From contig CP019454.1 of assembly GCA_002951815.1 (NCBI GenBank), positions 2,852,001 through 2,916,000 on the forward strand: a stretch of DNA of 64,000 nt. The letters are read 5' to 3'. The notes under the pieces are model-generated. The model was not told the DNA's origin and did not search any database. It saw only the letters and a list, made by a program, of their open reading frames with translations. The DNA comes from Sulfobacillus thermotolerans. Lineage in GTDB: Bacteria > Bacillota > Sulfobacillia > Sulfobacillales > Sulfobacillaceae. Made by a program: the position numbers and the translations under genes. Positions 5,522-13,864 of this stretch are shown piece after piece (position 1 is the first letter of the stretch; each line of letters starts with the position of its first letter).

Positions 5522-8452
5522 ATGAATTACCACCGATCACAATTTTTTATGAAAGTTTTTCATCATTTTGGCCGCCGCTTCATTGTATTTTTCATTGTGA
5601 CAGCATTGTTTCAGATCATCGAACAAATTTTCTTTTTTTCGACCGACGGGATATTTTCTATGATTTCAATAGGATTGTTGTTCTTCTGGAACTTCTTACC
5701 GCCTCTGTCCTCGTTGTCCAATCTTCAACACAACCTGTGGCAACGTTTCCAAGCGCAGATGGACACGGTACGCAACGTCCATCAACCGCCGATCATTCTC
5801 ACAAACGACGATTGGCGACAAATCGTGAACAGTTTTCAATATAAAATGTCTGACAAGTACGCAGAAAATCATTTTTTTCGCAATTGGATCATCGCCTTGT
5901 TTGTCACGATCATCGGGACAGGTCTATTCGTGCATTCTGTGCTAGGCGACGTGCTGGTGGGCCTAGCATTTCTTTTTCTCACATATTTTTCACTTAACAA
6001 AACAAACCGAGCACGCACGGCATTGCAAGAAGCCTTTCCCGATCTGGATTGGGTTCAAGTCCATCACAATGAGAATGACCAGGCGCTTATTAATATTGCG
6101 ATTCAAGTGTTGATCAGCGAACAAACATTCGATCAACTTTTTCCGTGGACGACTCCCCAATATTTTCCGAAAGAGATTATGATCAAGGCTATCACTATGA
6201 TGATGCACTCTCAGTGGCATCGGATCATTTTTTCACAGACCCTTGCGTTAATGCACGATGTTCAGCGGATCTTCGATGAATCAGAAAAAAACATCATCAC
6301 GATTCGACGCACCGAGACACGGAAAAATTCCCAAGGAGAGGATGAAAAATATGAAGTGGAAGAACGGCAAAGGCTCATCACACTCAAAATGACCAACACA
6401 GGGTTTACCTATGAACTAAACCCGAAGGCTGAACCGGGCACAGTAGATCGCTTAATCAGGCAAATTCGCTCCGAACGCATCCAAGCCATTCTGTCACATT
6501 ACAATGAACAAAACAGCATCGTCAAATGGCATTTCGACCTAGGCTATGTCACAGTAGACACCGAGTTTCAACGGGAAGCGGTCTATGCCGATCTCGTGGG
6601 CCAAACTGAACCAGCCCCCACAGAGGAAGAACCCATCTTCGTTCCAGAAAATGACACACCAACGACACCCGTTTTTGACCCGCATCTCACGCTGTATCCT
6701 GGCGGACCCTCGCTGGCTCTACTTGCTCCACCAAAATCGGAAAAAAATGCAACGAATGAAGGCTTCACGATGAAAAAAGCCTTGGATGCCGCTTTGCGTG
6801 ACCAAGGATTGAGTGCTGTCGAGAGCCAGATCGTCGGTATTGGTGCGACAGTCGGTGTGTTCGATCTCATTCCCCCACCAAACTTCGACCCGACTGTCCT
6901 TGTGAAAAAGAGTGAAGCGATTCGCCTTGCTTCTCGTGGAAAGCTGGCAGGGCTTCGGATTTACGCTGGTGACGAAGGGCTTCGAGCCGAGATCCTTCGT
7001 CCGCATCGTGCGGCCGTTTCCTTCGCATCGATCCTTTTCGAAATTTCAAGAATGAAAAAGATGGCCTTGCCGATGTGCTTGGGCACGGATGCGGTCGGAA
7101 ACCCTGTGATCGTGGATCTGGCCGAAGCTCCGCATTTGCTAATCGCCGGAACGACTGGTTCTGGAAAATCCATAGCCGCCCACGCGATGCTCTTGTCCCT
7201 ACTTTTTTCATTGCCCACGGACGAAATCCAGCTTATCCTTATCGATCCGAAAAAAGTGGAACTGAGCATCTACAAAACCTTATCTAACGTCTCTTTTCTC
7301 TCCAATTCTCAAGACGTGGACGCTAAGTTGTCGGAAATCGTGGACGAAATGGAGAAACGAAACGAGGCATTTGAAACCGTGGGCGCACGAAACATTTCGT
7401 CCTACATCGCAAAAACTCATCAAAAATTGCAAAGGATTGTGATCTATATAGACGAGGCCAATGATTTGTTTCTTGGCGCAGAATCCGCCGTGCCTGACAA
7501 AAAAGAAGGCAAGGAACTGCGACAGAATATAGAAAATAGTCTGACCCGCTTAGCGCAAAAGGCAAGGTCCGCTGGCATCCATTTGATTGTTGCCACGCAA
7601 AAACCCTCTGTGGAATCCGTGCCATCGCTTCTTCGTGGGAATCTTCCATCTCGATTAGCGATGACAGTTGGTACGACTGCCGAAAGCCTTGTGGCGTTGG
7701 ACGAACCCGGGGCCGAAACCCTTGCCGGGAAAGGTGATGCACTGCTCAAGCTCATCGGAACTAAACCTCGACGAGTGCAGATCGCATTTATCACAGAGGA
7801 TGAAGTCGAAAACGTGGTAAACTGGTTCACGACGCATCAAGCTCTCCAAGCTCTCCAAGCTCCTCATTCCGAGGACAAAGAGGAAAAGAAGACCACGCCA
7901 GCCCCTTTTCAATCAAAGCTGGACGCTGTGGAAAATGAAATGGCACAAACGCAATACTCGTCAAATTTCGATCTGCGCAAAGCCGAACTCACTCAAAAAA
8001 TGCCCGATCCCAGTACTCGAAAGGTTTTTTCCATCTACGTGCGAAATGCCTTTTTTGATGCCCAGTATCACGAGATAAAAGCGATGTGCGAAAAACACCA
8101 CAATGATATAGACGCCGAGTCACCTGCTATTCAGGCGTGCCGCATTTTCGCTGCTTTGAAACTTTTAAAGGCCACCGAATCTGTCCCAGCAGACACAGAA
8201 AAAAATGTGTCCCAAGACGACGATAATCAGGAAATTTTTCGAAAAAATGTCGAATATTATCTTGAGTCGCTTCGAGAATTCGAAACGTATGCGAATATCG
8301 ACAAATATGAGCTAAAAAATCTCGCTTATTCGCTGGCCGAAGGAAAGGAAATCGATCTTGTGTATATCAGAAACTATGTGACGACAGATCGTGAACTTTC
8401 CGAAAAAATTTACGAAAAAATCAAGGAGATAAATAACCATGCAAACGACTAA
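5522..8452 (+). CDS. FtsK/SpoIIIE-type membrane DNA translocase (Tra candidate)
   Basis: This 976-residue protein has CAGGAGG 7 bases before its ATG. Four hydrophobic segments lie near residues 18-39, 42-60, 120-141 and 142-158, giving an N-terminal membrane anchor. The motor domain has Walker A GTTGSGKS at 543-550, Walker B RIVIYIDEAN with D644 and E645, and the FtsK-like GIHLIVATQKPS segment near 680-692. The C-terminal 220 residues are helical and charged, and I see no FtsK gamma-type winged helix in them. In AICEs one FtsK-like protein pumps double-stranded DNA between cells. It overlaps the next gene by 14 bases, so the two are probably co-translated. Chromosomal FtsK is an unlikely identity because of the element context and the unusual C-terminus. 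Confidence 0.85.
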   Translation: MNYHRSQFFMKVFHHFGRRFIVFFIVTALFQIIEQIFFFSTDGIFSMISIGLLFFWNFLPPLSSLSNLQHNLWQRFQAQMDTVRNVHQPPIILTNDDWRQIVNSFQYKMSDKYAENHFFRNWIIALFVTIIGTGLFVHSVLGDVLVGLAFLFLTYFSLNKTNRARTALQEAFPDLDWVQVHHNENDQALINIAIQVLISEQTFDQLFPWTTPQYFPKEIMIKAITMMMHSQWHRIIFSQTLALMHDVQRIFDESEKNIITIRRTETRKNSQGEDEKYEVEERQRLITLKMTNTGFTYELNPKAEPGTVDRLIRQIRSERIQAILSHYNEQNSIVKWHFDLGYVTVDTEFQREAVYADLVGQTEPAPTEEEPIFVPENDTPTTPVFDPHLTLYPGGPSLALLAPPKSEKNATNEGFTMKKALDAALRDQGLSAVESQIVGIGATVGVFDLIPPPNFDPTVLVKKSEAIRLASRGKLAGLRIYAGDEGLRAEILRPHRAAVSFASILFEISRMKKMALPMCLGTDAVGNPVIVDLAEAPHLLIAGTTGSGKSIAAHAMLLSLLFSLPTDEIQLILIDPKKVELSIYKTLSNVSFLSNSQDVDAKLSEIVDEMEKRNEAFETVGARNISSYIAKTHQKLQRIVIYIDEANDLFLGAESAVPDKKEGKELRQNIENSLTRLAQKARSAGIHLIVATQKPSVESVPSLLRGNLPSRLAMTVGTTAESLVALDEPGAETLAGKGDALLKLIGTKPRRVQIAFITEDEVENVVNWFTTHQALQALQAPHSEDKEEKKTTPAPFQSKLDAVENEMAQTQYSSNFDLRKAELTQKMPDPSTRKVFSIYVRNAFFDAQYHEIKAMCEKHHNDIDAESPAIQACRIFAALKLLKATESVPADTEKNVSQDDDNQEIFRKNVEYYLESLREFETYANIDKYELKNLAYSLAEGKEIDLVYIRNYVTTDRELSEKIYEKIKEINNHAND

Positions 8453-9035
8453 TGTACCCGAAAACACAACAACCCTGCTCAAGAAAAAATACCGTGCGTT
8501 GACCCCCGACGAGCTAGCCCGGCGTCGGCACATTGTGCTCGACGACATCCGAAACGCTCCCCTGTCGAGCTTTGACTTTTGGGATTTATTAAAACTTAAT
8601 GTACCCAAGGGCCTCATTTTAAAAAATGTGCGGTCGATCTCGATCAAAGAACCGCGGGACGACGGTAAAATCATCCGAAAGAACTATTGGAAGAAGGACG
8701 ATGTGTTGGCGTTTCTTGAAAATCGGGATGACTGGTATCCCCAAAACCTGATTAGTTCGACGGCGCAACAAGCACATCAACGAGCGAAACGCAAACAAGA
8801 TCAGCTGCCGATGGACATCGTTCCGCTCTCCCCAGGTCGTCTGCCGCTCGATGTGCGGGCACGCAAAGTCTATCGGGCATTGCGGGATGTGTTTCCCGAA
8901 GGCCATCCCATTACGACACGTATGATTGCCGTCGTGGGCAATGTCTCTCTTTCATATGCCCATCGTGTCGTGGAGTCGATGGTCAAACAACATCGGCTCG
9001 AAAAAGATCCCCAGGGTGTCTGGCGTCTACGATAA
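8439..9035 (+). CDS. DNA-binding protein with C-terminal winged helix, partner of the translocase
   Basis: This 198-residue protein overlaps the translocase gene by 14 bases; its AAGGAG lies 9 bases before the ATG. Residues 45-96 resemble an Xis/MerR-type helix-turn-helix ending in KKDDVLAFLENR. Residues 139-198 form a winged-helix pattern (RKVYRALRDVF, TTRMIAVVG, SLSYAHRVVESMVKQHRLEK, then a short wing). FtsK and streptomycete TraB carry such a winged helix fused to the motor to read directional DNA repeats. Here it may be a separate subunit that recognises the transfer locus. An alternative is a transcriptional or replication regulator. Confidence 0.6.
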   Translation: MQTTNVPENTTTLLKKKYRALTPDELARRRHIVLDDIRNAPLSSFDFWDLLKLNVPKGLILKNVRSISIKEPRDDGKIIRKNYWKKDDVLAFLENRDDWYPQNLISSTAQQAHQRAKRKQDQLPMDIVPLSPGRLPLDVRARKVYRALRDVFPEGHPITTRMIAVVGNVSLSYAHRVVESMVKQHRLEKDPQGVWRLR

Positions 9036-9068
9036 GAGGTCACGAGAACTCTGACACACAACAAAAAA

Positions 9069-9110
9069 ACACCACGGCCCTATCCTCGGTTGCGGGCCGT
9101 GGTGTTTTGT
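9069..9110. terminator. Bidirectional terminator between convergent genes
   Basis: A perfect 12-bp stem ACACCACGGCCC/GGGCCGTGGTGT is flanked by an A-run on the left and TTTTGT on the right. It can therefore end both the plus-strand translocase operon and the minus-strand secreted-protein gene. Confidence 0.9.
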
Positions 9111-9121
9111 CGTACTTCTCC

Positions 9122-10591
9122 TTAATCTGAGAAGGTCTCACTGATGGGGAGATTCGGCAACTGCGAGACGACGTGGATTGCCGACCACGTCCCCCCAAAA
9201 GCCACGAACTCTGCGGGATTCGGCACGTGATACAAGGTATTCCCTGGTGTCACAATGTATACAGGACTCGTACCGGCTACTCGATAAAAAGAACCGGGCG
9301 GATATTGTTGTGTGGTACTCATCGGCAAATTCGGTAATTCTGACACCACTTGGATAGCCGACCAATTCAAATGCAAGTCGTTAAACGCTAAGGCACTGGG
9401 GACGTGATACAACGTCTGACTACTTGTTACAATGTACACAGCCGGGTTATTCGGCGTTTTCCAGAGACTGCCAACCGCATATTGCGGAGGATTAATCGTT
9501 GGAATTGCTGGATCAGAGTTCGTTATGGGTAAATTTGGCAACTGCGACACAAAATGAATACTCGACCAACTTAACCCGGCGTGATTAAACGTAGCCCCGT
9601 TGGGAATGTGATATAATTCTTCGTTGCTCGTGACAATATACACTGCGGGATTATTATTCAAGCGCCATAAACTTCCCACAGGATATTGCGGTTGTGACGG
9701 GGTAGGATTGGGCGTTGGTGTGGGTGTGGGGTTGGATTGATTGGCCAACGGATTCCATCCACTTGCACTATTGGCTCCCGCCGCTAACGCTTGTTGCCAC
9801 GTATAAATATACGACGGTGGTGGTCCTCCAACAACTTGAGAAAAACTAAAGTTCAATGTCTTTGGATAAGGGGCGCCTTCAAAAGTATCATTGCCGTATC
9901 CAGCCCCGGCTACTAAAGGAGATTGACTGGTAACATCAAAAGGAGCATTATTTAATAACATAGCCCGTGCGTGCCAGTGACTATATCCCGTATTAACCGT
10001 ACTCGCTAAAATACCATAATTCGGGTCGATGGTGGCGTTGTTGTACATAATTTCATAAATAGCCATCAGTGGGGTTAAAACTTGCGTAGAGTTTAAGCCC
10101 GTGTTGCTAGAGTTTACAAAGAAGGATGCAACAGAAAACAAACCATCCCCAGCATCTAGTTCTGTGCCACCATTTAAACTACCAATATAATTCAATGGAG
10201 GTTCTCCGTTGGGAATCGAGAGTTGGGCGTTTTGATCCATTTGGGCATTCAGCCCGCTAATCGGTGTGATTCCGCGATCCACCCGGGCAATATCCACCAA
10301 GACAAACAACTGTTCTTGCTGTGTTAATTGATTCCAGTTGGTTGGCAACATAATGGGGCCTAACCCCACCTGTTGACGGGCATTATCTAACGCTTGCACC
10401 GTCGCCACGGTACACGCATTGGAATTACCCCCATCGGCCAAACAGACACTCGAAAAGTTTGGGTTAGCGGGAATGTTGTTTTGTGTTAAATACGGGGGTG
10501 TGCTGGCGGCAAAGCTCATTCCACTGGCAGCCAAAGCTAAAGCGCCACTGATGAAAATTCCTGGTATCATCCATTTCATTCCACGTATCAT
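9122..10591 (-). CDS. Secreted CAP-like protein with three C-terminal surface repeats
   Basis: The chosen start, ATG at 10591 (489 aa), has GGAG 10 bases upstream and puts a signal peptide at the N-terminus (hydrophobic core near residues 10-28). An upstream in-frame extension to 10792 is less likely. Residues 30-280 resemble secreted CAP-like/SCP-like proteins of actinobacteria (LTQQEQLFVLVDIARVDRG with conserved His and Asn further on). A Pro-Thr linker (about 283-299) leads to three repeats of about 57 residues (300-357, 368-424, 427-484). Each has the pattern Y-x-x-GS-h-(11)-PAVYIVT-x-LYH-hP-(8-10)-W-x-x-I-x-x-VSQLPNLPI. It is a single cargo gene on the opposite strand. A wall-binding, adhesion or lytic role during transfer is possible but unproven. 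Confidence 0.6.
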   Translation of the reverse strand: MIRGMKWMIPGIFISGALALAASGMSFAASTPPYLTQNNIPANPNFSSVCLADGGNSNACTVATVQALDNARQQVGLGPIMLPTNWNQLTQQEQLFVLVDIARVDRGITPISGLNAQMDQNAQLSIPNGEPPLNYIGSLNGGTELDAGDGLFSVASFFVNSSNTGLNSTQVLTPLMAIYEIMYNNATIDPNYGILASTVNTGYSHWHARAMLLNNAPFDVTSQSPLVAGAGYGNDTFEGAPYPKTLNFSFSQVVGGPPPSYIYTWQQALAAGANSASGWNPLANQSNPTPTPTPNPTPSQPQYPVGSLWRLNNNPAVYIVTSNEELYHIPNGATFNHAGLSWSSIHFVSQLPNLPITNSDPAIPTINPPQYAVGSLWKTPNNPAVYIVTSSQTLYHVPSALAFNDLHLNWSAIQVVSELPNLPMSTTQQYPPGSFYRVAGTSPVYIVTPGNTLYHVPNPAEFVAFGGTWSAIHVVSQLPNLPISETFSD

Positions 10592-10633
10592 GGCCTCATC
10601 ACTCCAATTCATTACGATTATTACTCTGCAATC

Positions 10634-10668
10634 AGCGTGATTGTAACACGCTTCCCCCGTGAAACCAA
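10634..10668 (-). promoter_or_regulatory. Putative promoter of the secreted-protein gene
   Basis: On the minus strand TTGGTT (plus 10663-10668) and TACAAT (plus 10640-10645) are 17 bp apart. An inverted repeat AGCGTG/CACGCT (10634-10652) is centred on the -10 and could be an operator. Confidence 0.4.
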
Positions 10669-10771
10669 AGAATAACAGGCGTTTTCGATTATGACCCGAA
10701 ACTTTTTGGATAAAAAAAACTCCCGCAGCGCTGTTCTTGTCCACATATACTTTCTTCTGTAATGCAACAAG

Positions 10772-10897
10772 CAAGCACAGGCGTTCCTTCAAAAAATTTT
10801 ATTAAATTTCGAGCACAGCCTCATTTAGAAAATCCCAAGCACAGCCCTGTACAGTAAAACGCAAGCACAGTAATTTTGATAATTTTTTCAAGCACAG
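10772..10897 (+). repeat. Array of five CAAGCACAG direct repeats, candidate transfer or replication locus
   Basis: Copies start at 10772, 10810 (CGAGCACAG, one mismatch), 10836, 10862 and 10889, giving spacings of 38, 26, 26 and 27 bp. All have the same orientation and the spacers are AT-rich and unrelated. The array sits in a 500-bp gap between divergent genes. Regular direct 9-mers are typical of iterons or of the clt repeats read by TraB-type translocases. The ORF that crosses it on the minus strand (10802-11344) conflicts with the better gene at 11093 and was rejected. Confidence 0.65.
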
Positions 10898-11017
10898 TCT
10901 TTCGTTTGGTCGTTGATCTGTTTCACCCTGAACAGTCCCCATTTTTTCCAACAACACCTCACACAGCATACGAAAAAAATTTTTTCCTAGACCAGCGGTT
11001 TTTGTGAAAACTTTTGA

Positions 11018-11034
11018 TTTTTTGTCGTATATTA
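11018..11034 (+). promoter_or_regulatory. TTTTTTGTCGTATATTA box upstream of the membrane-protein operon
   Basis: It matches the box at 1559-1576 over TTTTGTCGTAT, and the preceding bases (GTGAAAAC-TTTT) also resemble those upstream of 1559. It lies about 60 bp before the ATG at 11093 and probably starts the 11093-13864 operon. Confidence 0.55.
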
Positions 11035-11092
11035 TTACGTTCCAACCAAAAGCAGTGGGACACCAATACAAAATACTCAGGAGAGGATAAAT

Positions 11093-11611
11093 ATGACACA
11101 AGAAAATGATTTTATCATTCAAATTTGGGATGAAGAGACGGCGCAAGCCAACACCCAAGCAATAGAAAATGCAAAACAAGCAGACATCAACATCTGGGAG
11201 AGTACCGCAAGAAACTATCGTTTTGCGAAATATGTAGATCGTCGGGCCTATCATCGTCATCATCGTCACACCCAAACACCGAAAATTCATCGTCCACAAT
11301 GGAACGAAGACCCCTTTCGTCAACAAACACCTGTCACCCGCCAATGGCCGGTGACCGACCTGTCACCACACATTTCCCCAGTTTCAGAAATGCTCGTCGG
11401 CACATTGATTCTAGCCTTAATGATCATCGTCACAGCGTTTCATGTGATGATGGGCCTTGGTTCGATAGAACAAATGTTTGCGGCCAAGGTGTCTTTGTTC
11501 GAAAATGCCTCGCCCAGTGGACTTGTGATAAGTGGACCGTTGGCGGGCTTGGAACAATTTTTTCAAAATATTATCCACCGATTTGGCACAGTGTTCATAA
11601 ATTTGTTTTAA
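11093..11611 (+). CDS. Single-pass membrane protein, unknown
   Basis: This 172-residue protein has CAGGAGAGG 9 bases before its ATG. It has a polar, Gln/Asn-rich N-terminal region, a His/Arg-rich stretch near 51-60 (RAYHRHHRHT), one transmembrane helix at about 98-121 and a mildly hydrophobic C-terminal 50 residues. No family is recognised. It is first in a run of four genes encoding membrane or secreted proteins downstream of the translocase and repeat array. That position suggests a role in transfer or in the cell envelope. Confidence 0.65.
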   Translation: MTQENDFIIQIWDEETAQANTQAIENAKQADINIWESTARNYRFAKYVDRRAYHRHHRHTQTPKIHRPQWNEDPFRQQTPVTRQWPVTDLSPHISPVSEMLVGTLILALMIIVTAFHVMMGLGSIEQMFAAKVSLFENASPSGLVISGPLAGLEQFFQNIIHRFGTVFINLF

Positions 11612-11662
11612 TAAATGGGTTTTAATGGCAAATGTATATAAGACAACAGAAGGAGAAACACA

Positions 11663-12064
11663 ATGGGACAACACACTGAGGAATTTATTCAACGAATTAC
11701 TCCAGACGTTCAACATGTCAATGCGCTGTGGGAATTAAATCCACGAATGATTTCCCGGCAAGCGTTTACCGATGCACAACTCACAAGTTTTCTATTTTGG
11801 TTGCTTTATCAGGACATTATCACGCATGGCAGTATTCGCTATTATTATCCCCCAGTGTTGTTTGCGGCTGCAAACGCCGTTGCACAACAATTTGTGGATC
11901 GGGTTATCCGTCGCCAATTCATCGAATTTCTAGGTGATTTAGAGGATGTGCTCAACTGGACGATGATCAAATTTGCGACGAAAGTCCGCTATTTGCGATA
12001 TATATCAGCATATTGGCAGTGCATCTCGGACCAAGTCGCACAAGAATTAGAAAAAATGTTATGA
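11663..12064 (+). CDS. Hypothetical 133-aa helical protein
   Basis: AGAAGGAG precedes the ATG by 7 bases. The protein is predicted largely helical with many aromatic residues (FLFWLLYQDI near 42-51, RYYYPP near 59-64). It has amphipathic stretches but no clear transmembrane segment. No family is recognised. It lies 51 bp after the previous membrane gene and 83 bp before the next one, on the same strand, and is probably in the same transcript. Confidence 0.6.
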   Translation: MGQHTEEFIQRITPDVQHVNALWELNPRMISRQAFTDAQLTSFLFWLLYQDIITHGSIRYYYPPVLFAAANAVAQQFVDRVIRRQFIEFLGDLEDVLNWTMIKFATKVRYLRYISAYWQCISDQVAQELEKML

Positions 12065-12147
12065 AAAATATTTTCTCCCAAAAAATCCGTAAAAAAAAGC
12101 GAATAATACTGCATCAAAATAAAAAAACAGGCAAGGAGACGAAAAAT

Positions 12148-12351
12148 ATGATTGTGCGCACGATAAAAAATGTGATCGAAATGATGATTGAATTGATCTT
12201 GGTTATTCTGATCATTATGGTGCTGGCCATTTTTCTCGTAGAAATGTTGTCTGTTGCCACCCACGGATTTCATTCATCCCCAACCAATTTGGGACAAGCG
12301 GCACAGCACGCACTGTTAATGACAATTCAAGTCCTGAAAAAATTTTTCTAA
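12148..12351 (+). CDS. Small membrane protein, 67 aa
   Basis: The ATG at 12148 is chosen because AAGGAGAC lies 9 bases upstream. An in-frame extension to 12013 has no such site and overlaps the previous gene. One strong transmembrane helix (ELILVILIIMVLAIFLVEML) covers residues 13-32. A short C-terminal region ends in LKKFF. Its size and single helix recall small holin- or pilin-like accessory proteins, but no family is recognised. Confidence 0.6.
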   Translation: MIVRTIKNVIEMMIELILVILIIMVLAIFLVEMLSVATHGFHSSPTNLGQAAQHALLMTIQVLKKFF

Positions 12352-12389
12352 CAGTTATCGGAATTTTCAAAAATAAGGAGACGATCACT

Positions 12390-13229
12390 ATGAATAAAAC
12401 ATTACTTAGCTCATTAATTCTGTCTGCTAGTTTATCGTTTTCGGCCACCGCGCAAGCAGCTAATGTTTCATCCATCATACCGTCCGAGTCCCCACTTTTT
12501 GCGACCATTGTGACGACAACCCCCATAAAAACTCTCAACCAGCCCATTCTATTAAACCCAACACTTGTGGTCCGCCCAAATGAGACAGTTTATATTACGA
12601 CCATTCCAGAGCAGAAAACAAATCCTCGTGAAAATTTATTGTCCGTATGGGAGAAAGCAAACTCGTCTGCCACAGAGACTCTGTCCCCAGAACCCTTGGG
12701 CCACGGCAAATGGACAGTGGTCTCTGGTTTCGCACACACGGTGCCTTTTGCGTCGATCCTTGAAAGCAATCATATCGAATCAATGCCGTCAGCGCAGGTC
12801 GCGCAGACACATTTTTCTGTGGCTGTGGTAGGCAATGACCAATCGATTCCATTTCATATTCCTTCGACTATTACCTCTCACGATGTGCTGATGATTGAAA
12901 ATTTTACGATGAACAACGATCAAAGCTTCGACACACAACAATATCTAAGAGCACAAGAACAGGGCTGTACAAGCATTGCCAGTCCCACAATCGATCCGAT
13001 GTGCATTACGCCCGCGTCGGGACTCGTGACAAAATTAGTGGTGTCTCCATCACCACGTCCCAACCAACCTATAGTCCTGACGCATCTCCCAACGAAGCAA
13101 CGCAATAGCACAGGCTGGCCGCTTGTGTGGTGGTGGCTCATCGCACTTCTCGTATTACTGATCGTCGTGTGGTGGTGGGTGCGACGACACCGGCACCACA
13201 CACACCAAAACAAGGACAGTGAGAAATAA
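12390..13229 (+). CDS. Secreted, C-terminally anchored protein of unknown function
   Basis: This 279-residue protein has ATAAGGAG 9 bases before its ATG. A signal peptide (1-24, predicted cleavage after ATAQA) exports a Ser/Thr/Pro-rich domain of about 215 residues. A Trp-rich transmembrane helix (WWWLIALLVLLIVVWWW, about 247-264) and a His/Arg-rich tail (RRHRHHTHQ) then anchor it, giving type I topology. Two Cys (near 194 and 207) could form a disulfide. It overlaps the resolvase gene by one base (TAATG). As an exposed envelope protein of the element it could act in mating contact or surface exclusion. Confidence 0.6.
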   Translation: MNKTLLSSLILSASLSFSATAQAANVSSIIPSESPLFATIVTTTPIKTLNQPILLNPTLVVRPNETVYITTIPEQKTNPRENLLSVWEKANSSATETLSPEPLGHGKWTVVSGFAHTVPFASILESNHIESMPSAQVAQTHFSVAVVGNDQSIPFHIPSTITSHDVLMIENFTMNNDQSFDTQQYLRAQEQGCTSIASPTIDPMCITPASGLVTKLVVSPSPRPNQPIVLTHLPTKQRNSTGWPLVWWWLIALLVLLIVVWWWVRRHRHHTHQNKDSEK

Positions 13230-13864
13230 TGAAAGTGGCTCTGTACGCTCGCGTTTCAACACGGGACAAAGACCAGAACCCCGAAACGCAATTAATTCAG
13301 CTCAGAGAGTTTTGCCGGGCCAATGGCTGGGATAATGTCCAAGAATATGTGGATCAAGCTAGTGCCAAGGATTTCAAAAACCGCAAGGCTTGGCGGCAAT
13401 TGATGGAGGACGCCGCTAAGCGCAAAATCGATTATATTCTGGTGTGGAAGTTAGATCGTGCTTTTCGTTCGGTGGTGGACGCGGCCCATGCGCTAGAAAA
13501 TTTTAAGCATTGGAATGTGTCCTTTCGATCCTATCAGGAACAATGGATCGACACAACATCCCCGTTTGGTGAGGTGCTGTTTTACATCACCTCAGCGTTT
13601 GCACAACTGGAACGGTCTATGATCCAAGAAAGAGTCAAGGCCGGAATGGACAGAGCGCGGCGCGAAGGCAAAACCCTCGGACGGCCCCGTGTTGATCCGA
13701 AAAAACTGCAAAAACTCACACCGTTCCTCGAAAAAATTCAATGTGGCGCAATGAGCTACCGTCAGGTGAGTCGAGAAACAGGGATTTCCATTGGCACGAT
13801 TCAGCGACAAATGAAAGCGTATCAAAAAGGCCAAGAAAAATCCTCTTTCGGTTCAACCACCTAA
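13229..13864 (+). CDS. Serine recombinase of the resolvase/invertase family
   Basis: This 211-residue protein has the nucleophilic Ser in MKVALYARVSTRD (S10), the conserved VWKLDRAFRS segment near 75-84, a long E helix near 110-140 and a C-terminal helix-turn-helix (SYRQVSRETGISIGTIQRQM, about 173-192). The length fits small resolvases. It starts inside the stop of the preceding membrane gene, so the two are translationally coupled. The likely role is resolution of multimers of the excised element. Inversion of a DNA segment is possible, but no inverted crossover sites were found. Confidence 0.85.
   Translation: MKVALYARVSTRDKDQNPETQLIQLREFCRANGWDNVQEYVDQASAKDFKNRKAWRQLMEDAAKRKIDYILVWKLDRAFRSVVDAAHALENFKHWNVSFRSYQEQWIDTTSPFGEVLFYITSAFAQLERSMIQERVKAGMDRARREGKTLGRPRVDPKKLQKLTPFLEKIQCGAMSYRQVSRETGISIGTIQRQMKAYQKGQEKSSFGSTT

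Noticed and set aside
10592-10792. 67-residue N-terminal extension of the secreted protein
   Set aside because: It would bury the signal peptide. The ATG at 10591 has GGAG at proper distance and a promoter-like sequence lies inside the extension.
10772-10897. CRISPR array
   Set aside because: The 9-bp repeats are too short for CRISPR repeats, there are only five copies, and there are no cas genes.
10802-11344. 180-codon minus-strand ORF
   Set aside because: It crosses the CAAGCACAG array and overlaps the better-supported plus-strand gene at 11093, which has a good ribosome-binding site and a clear membrane helix. Its own composition is unconvincing.
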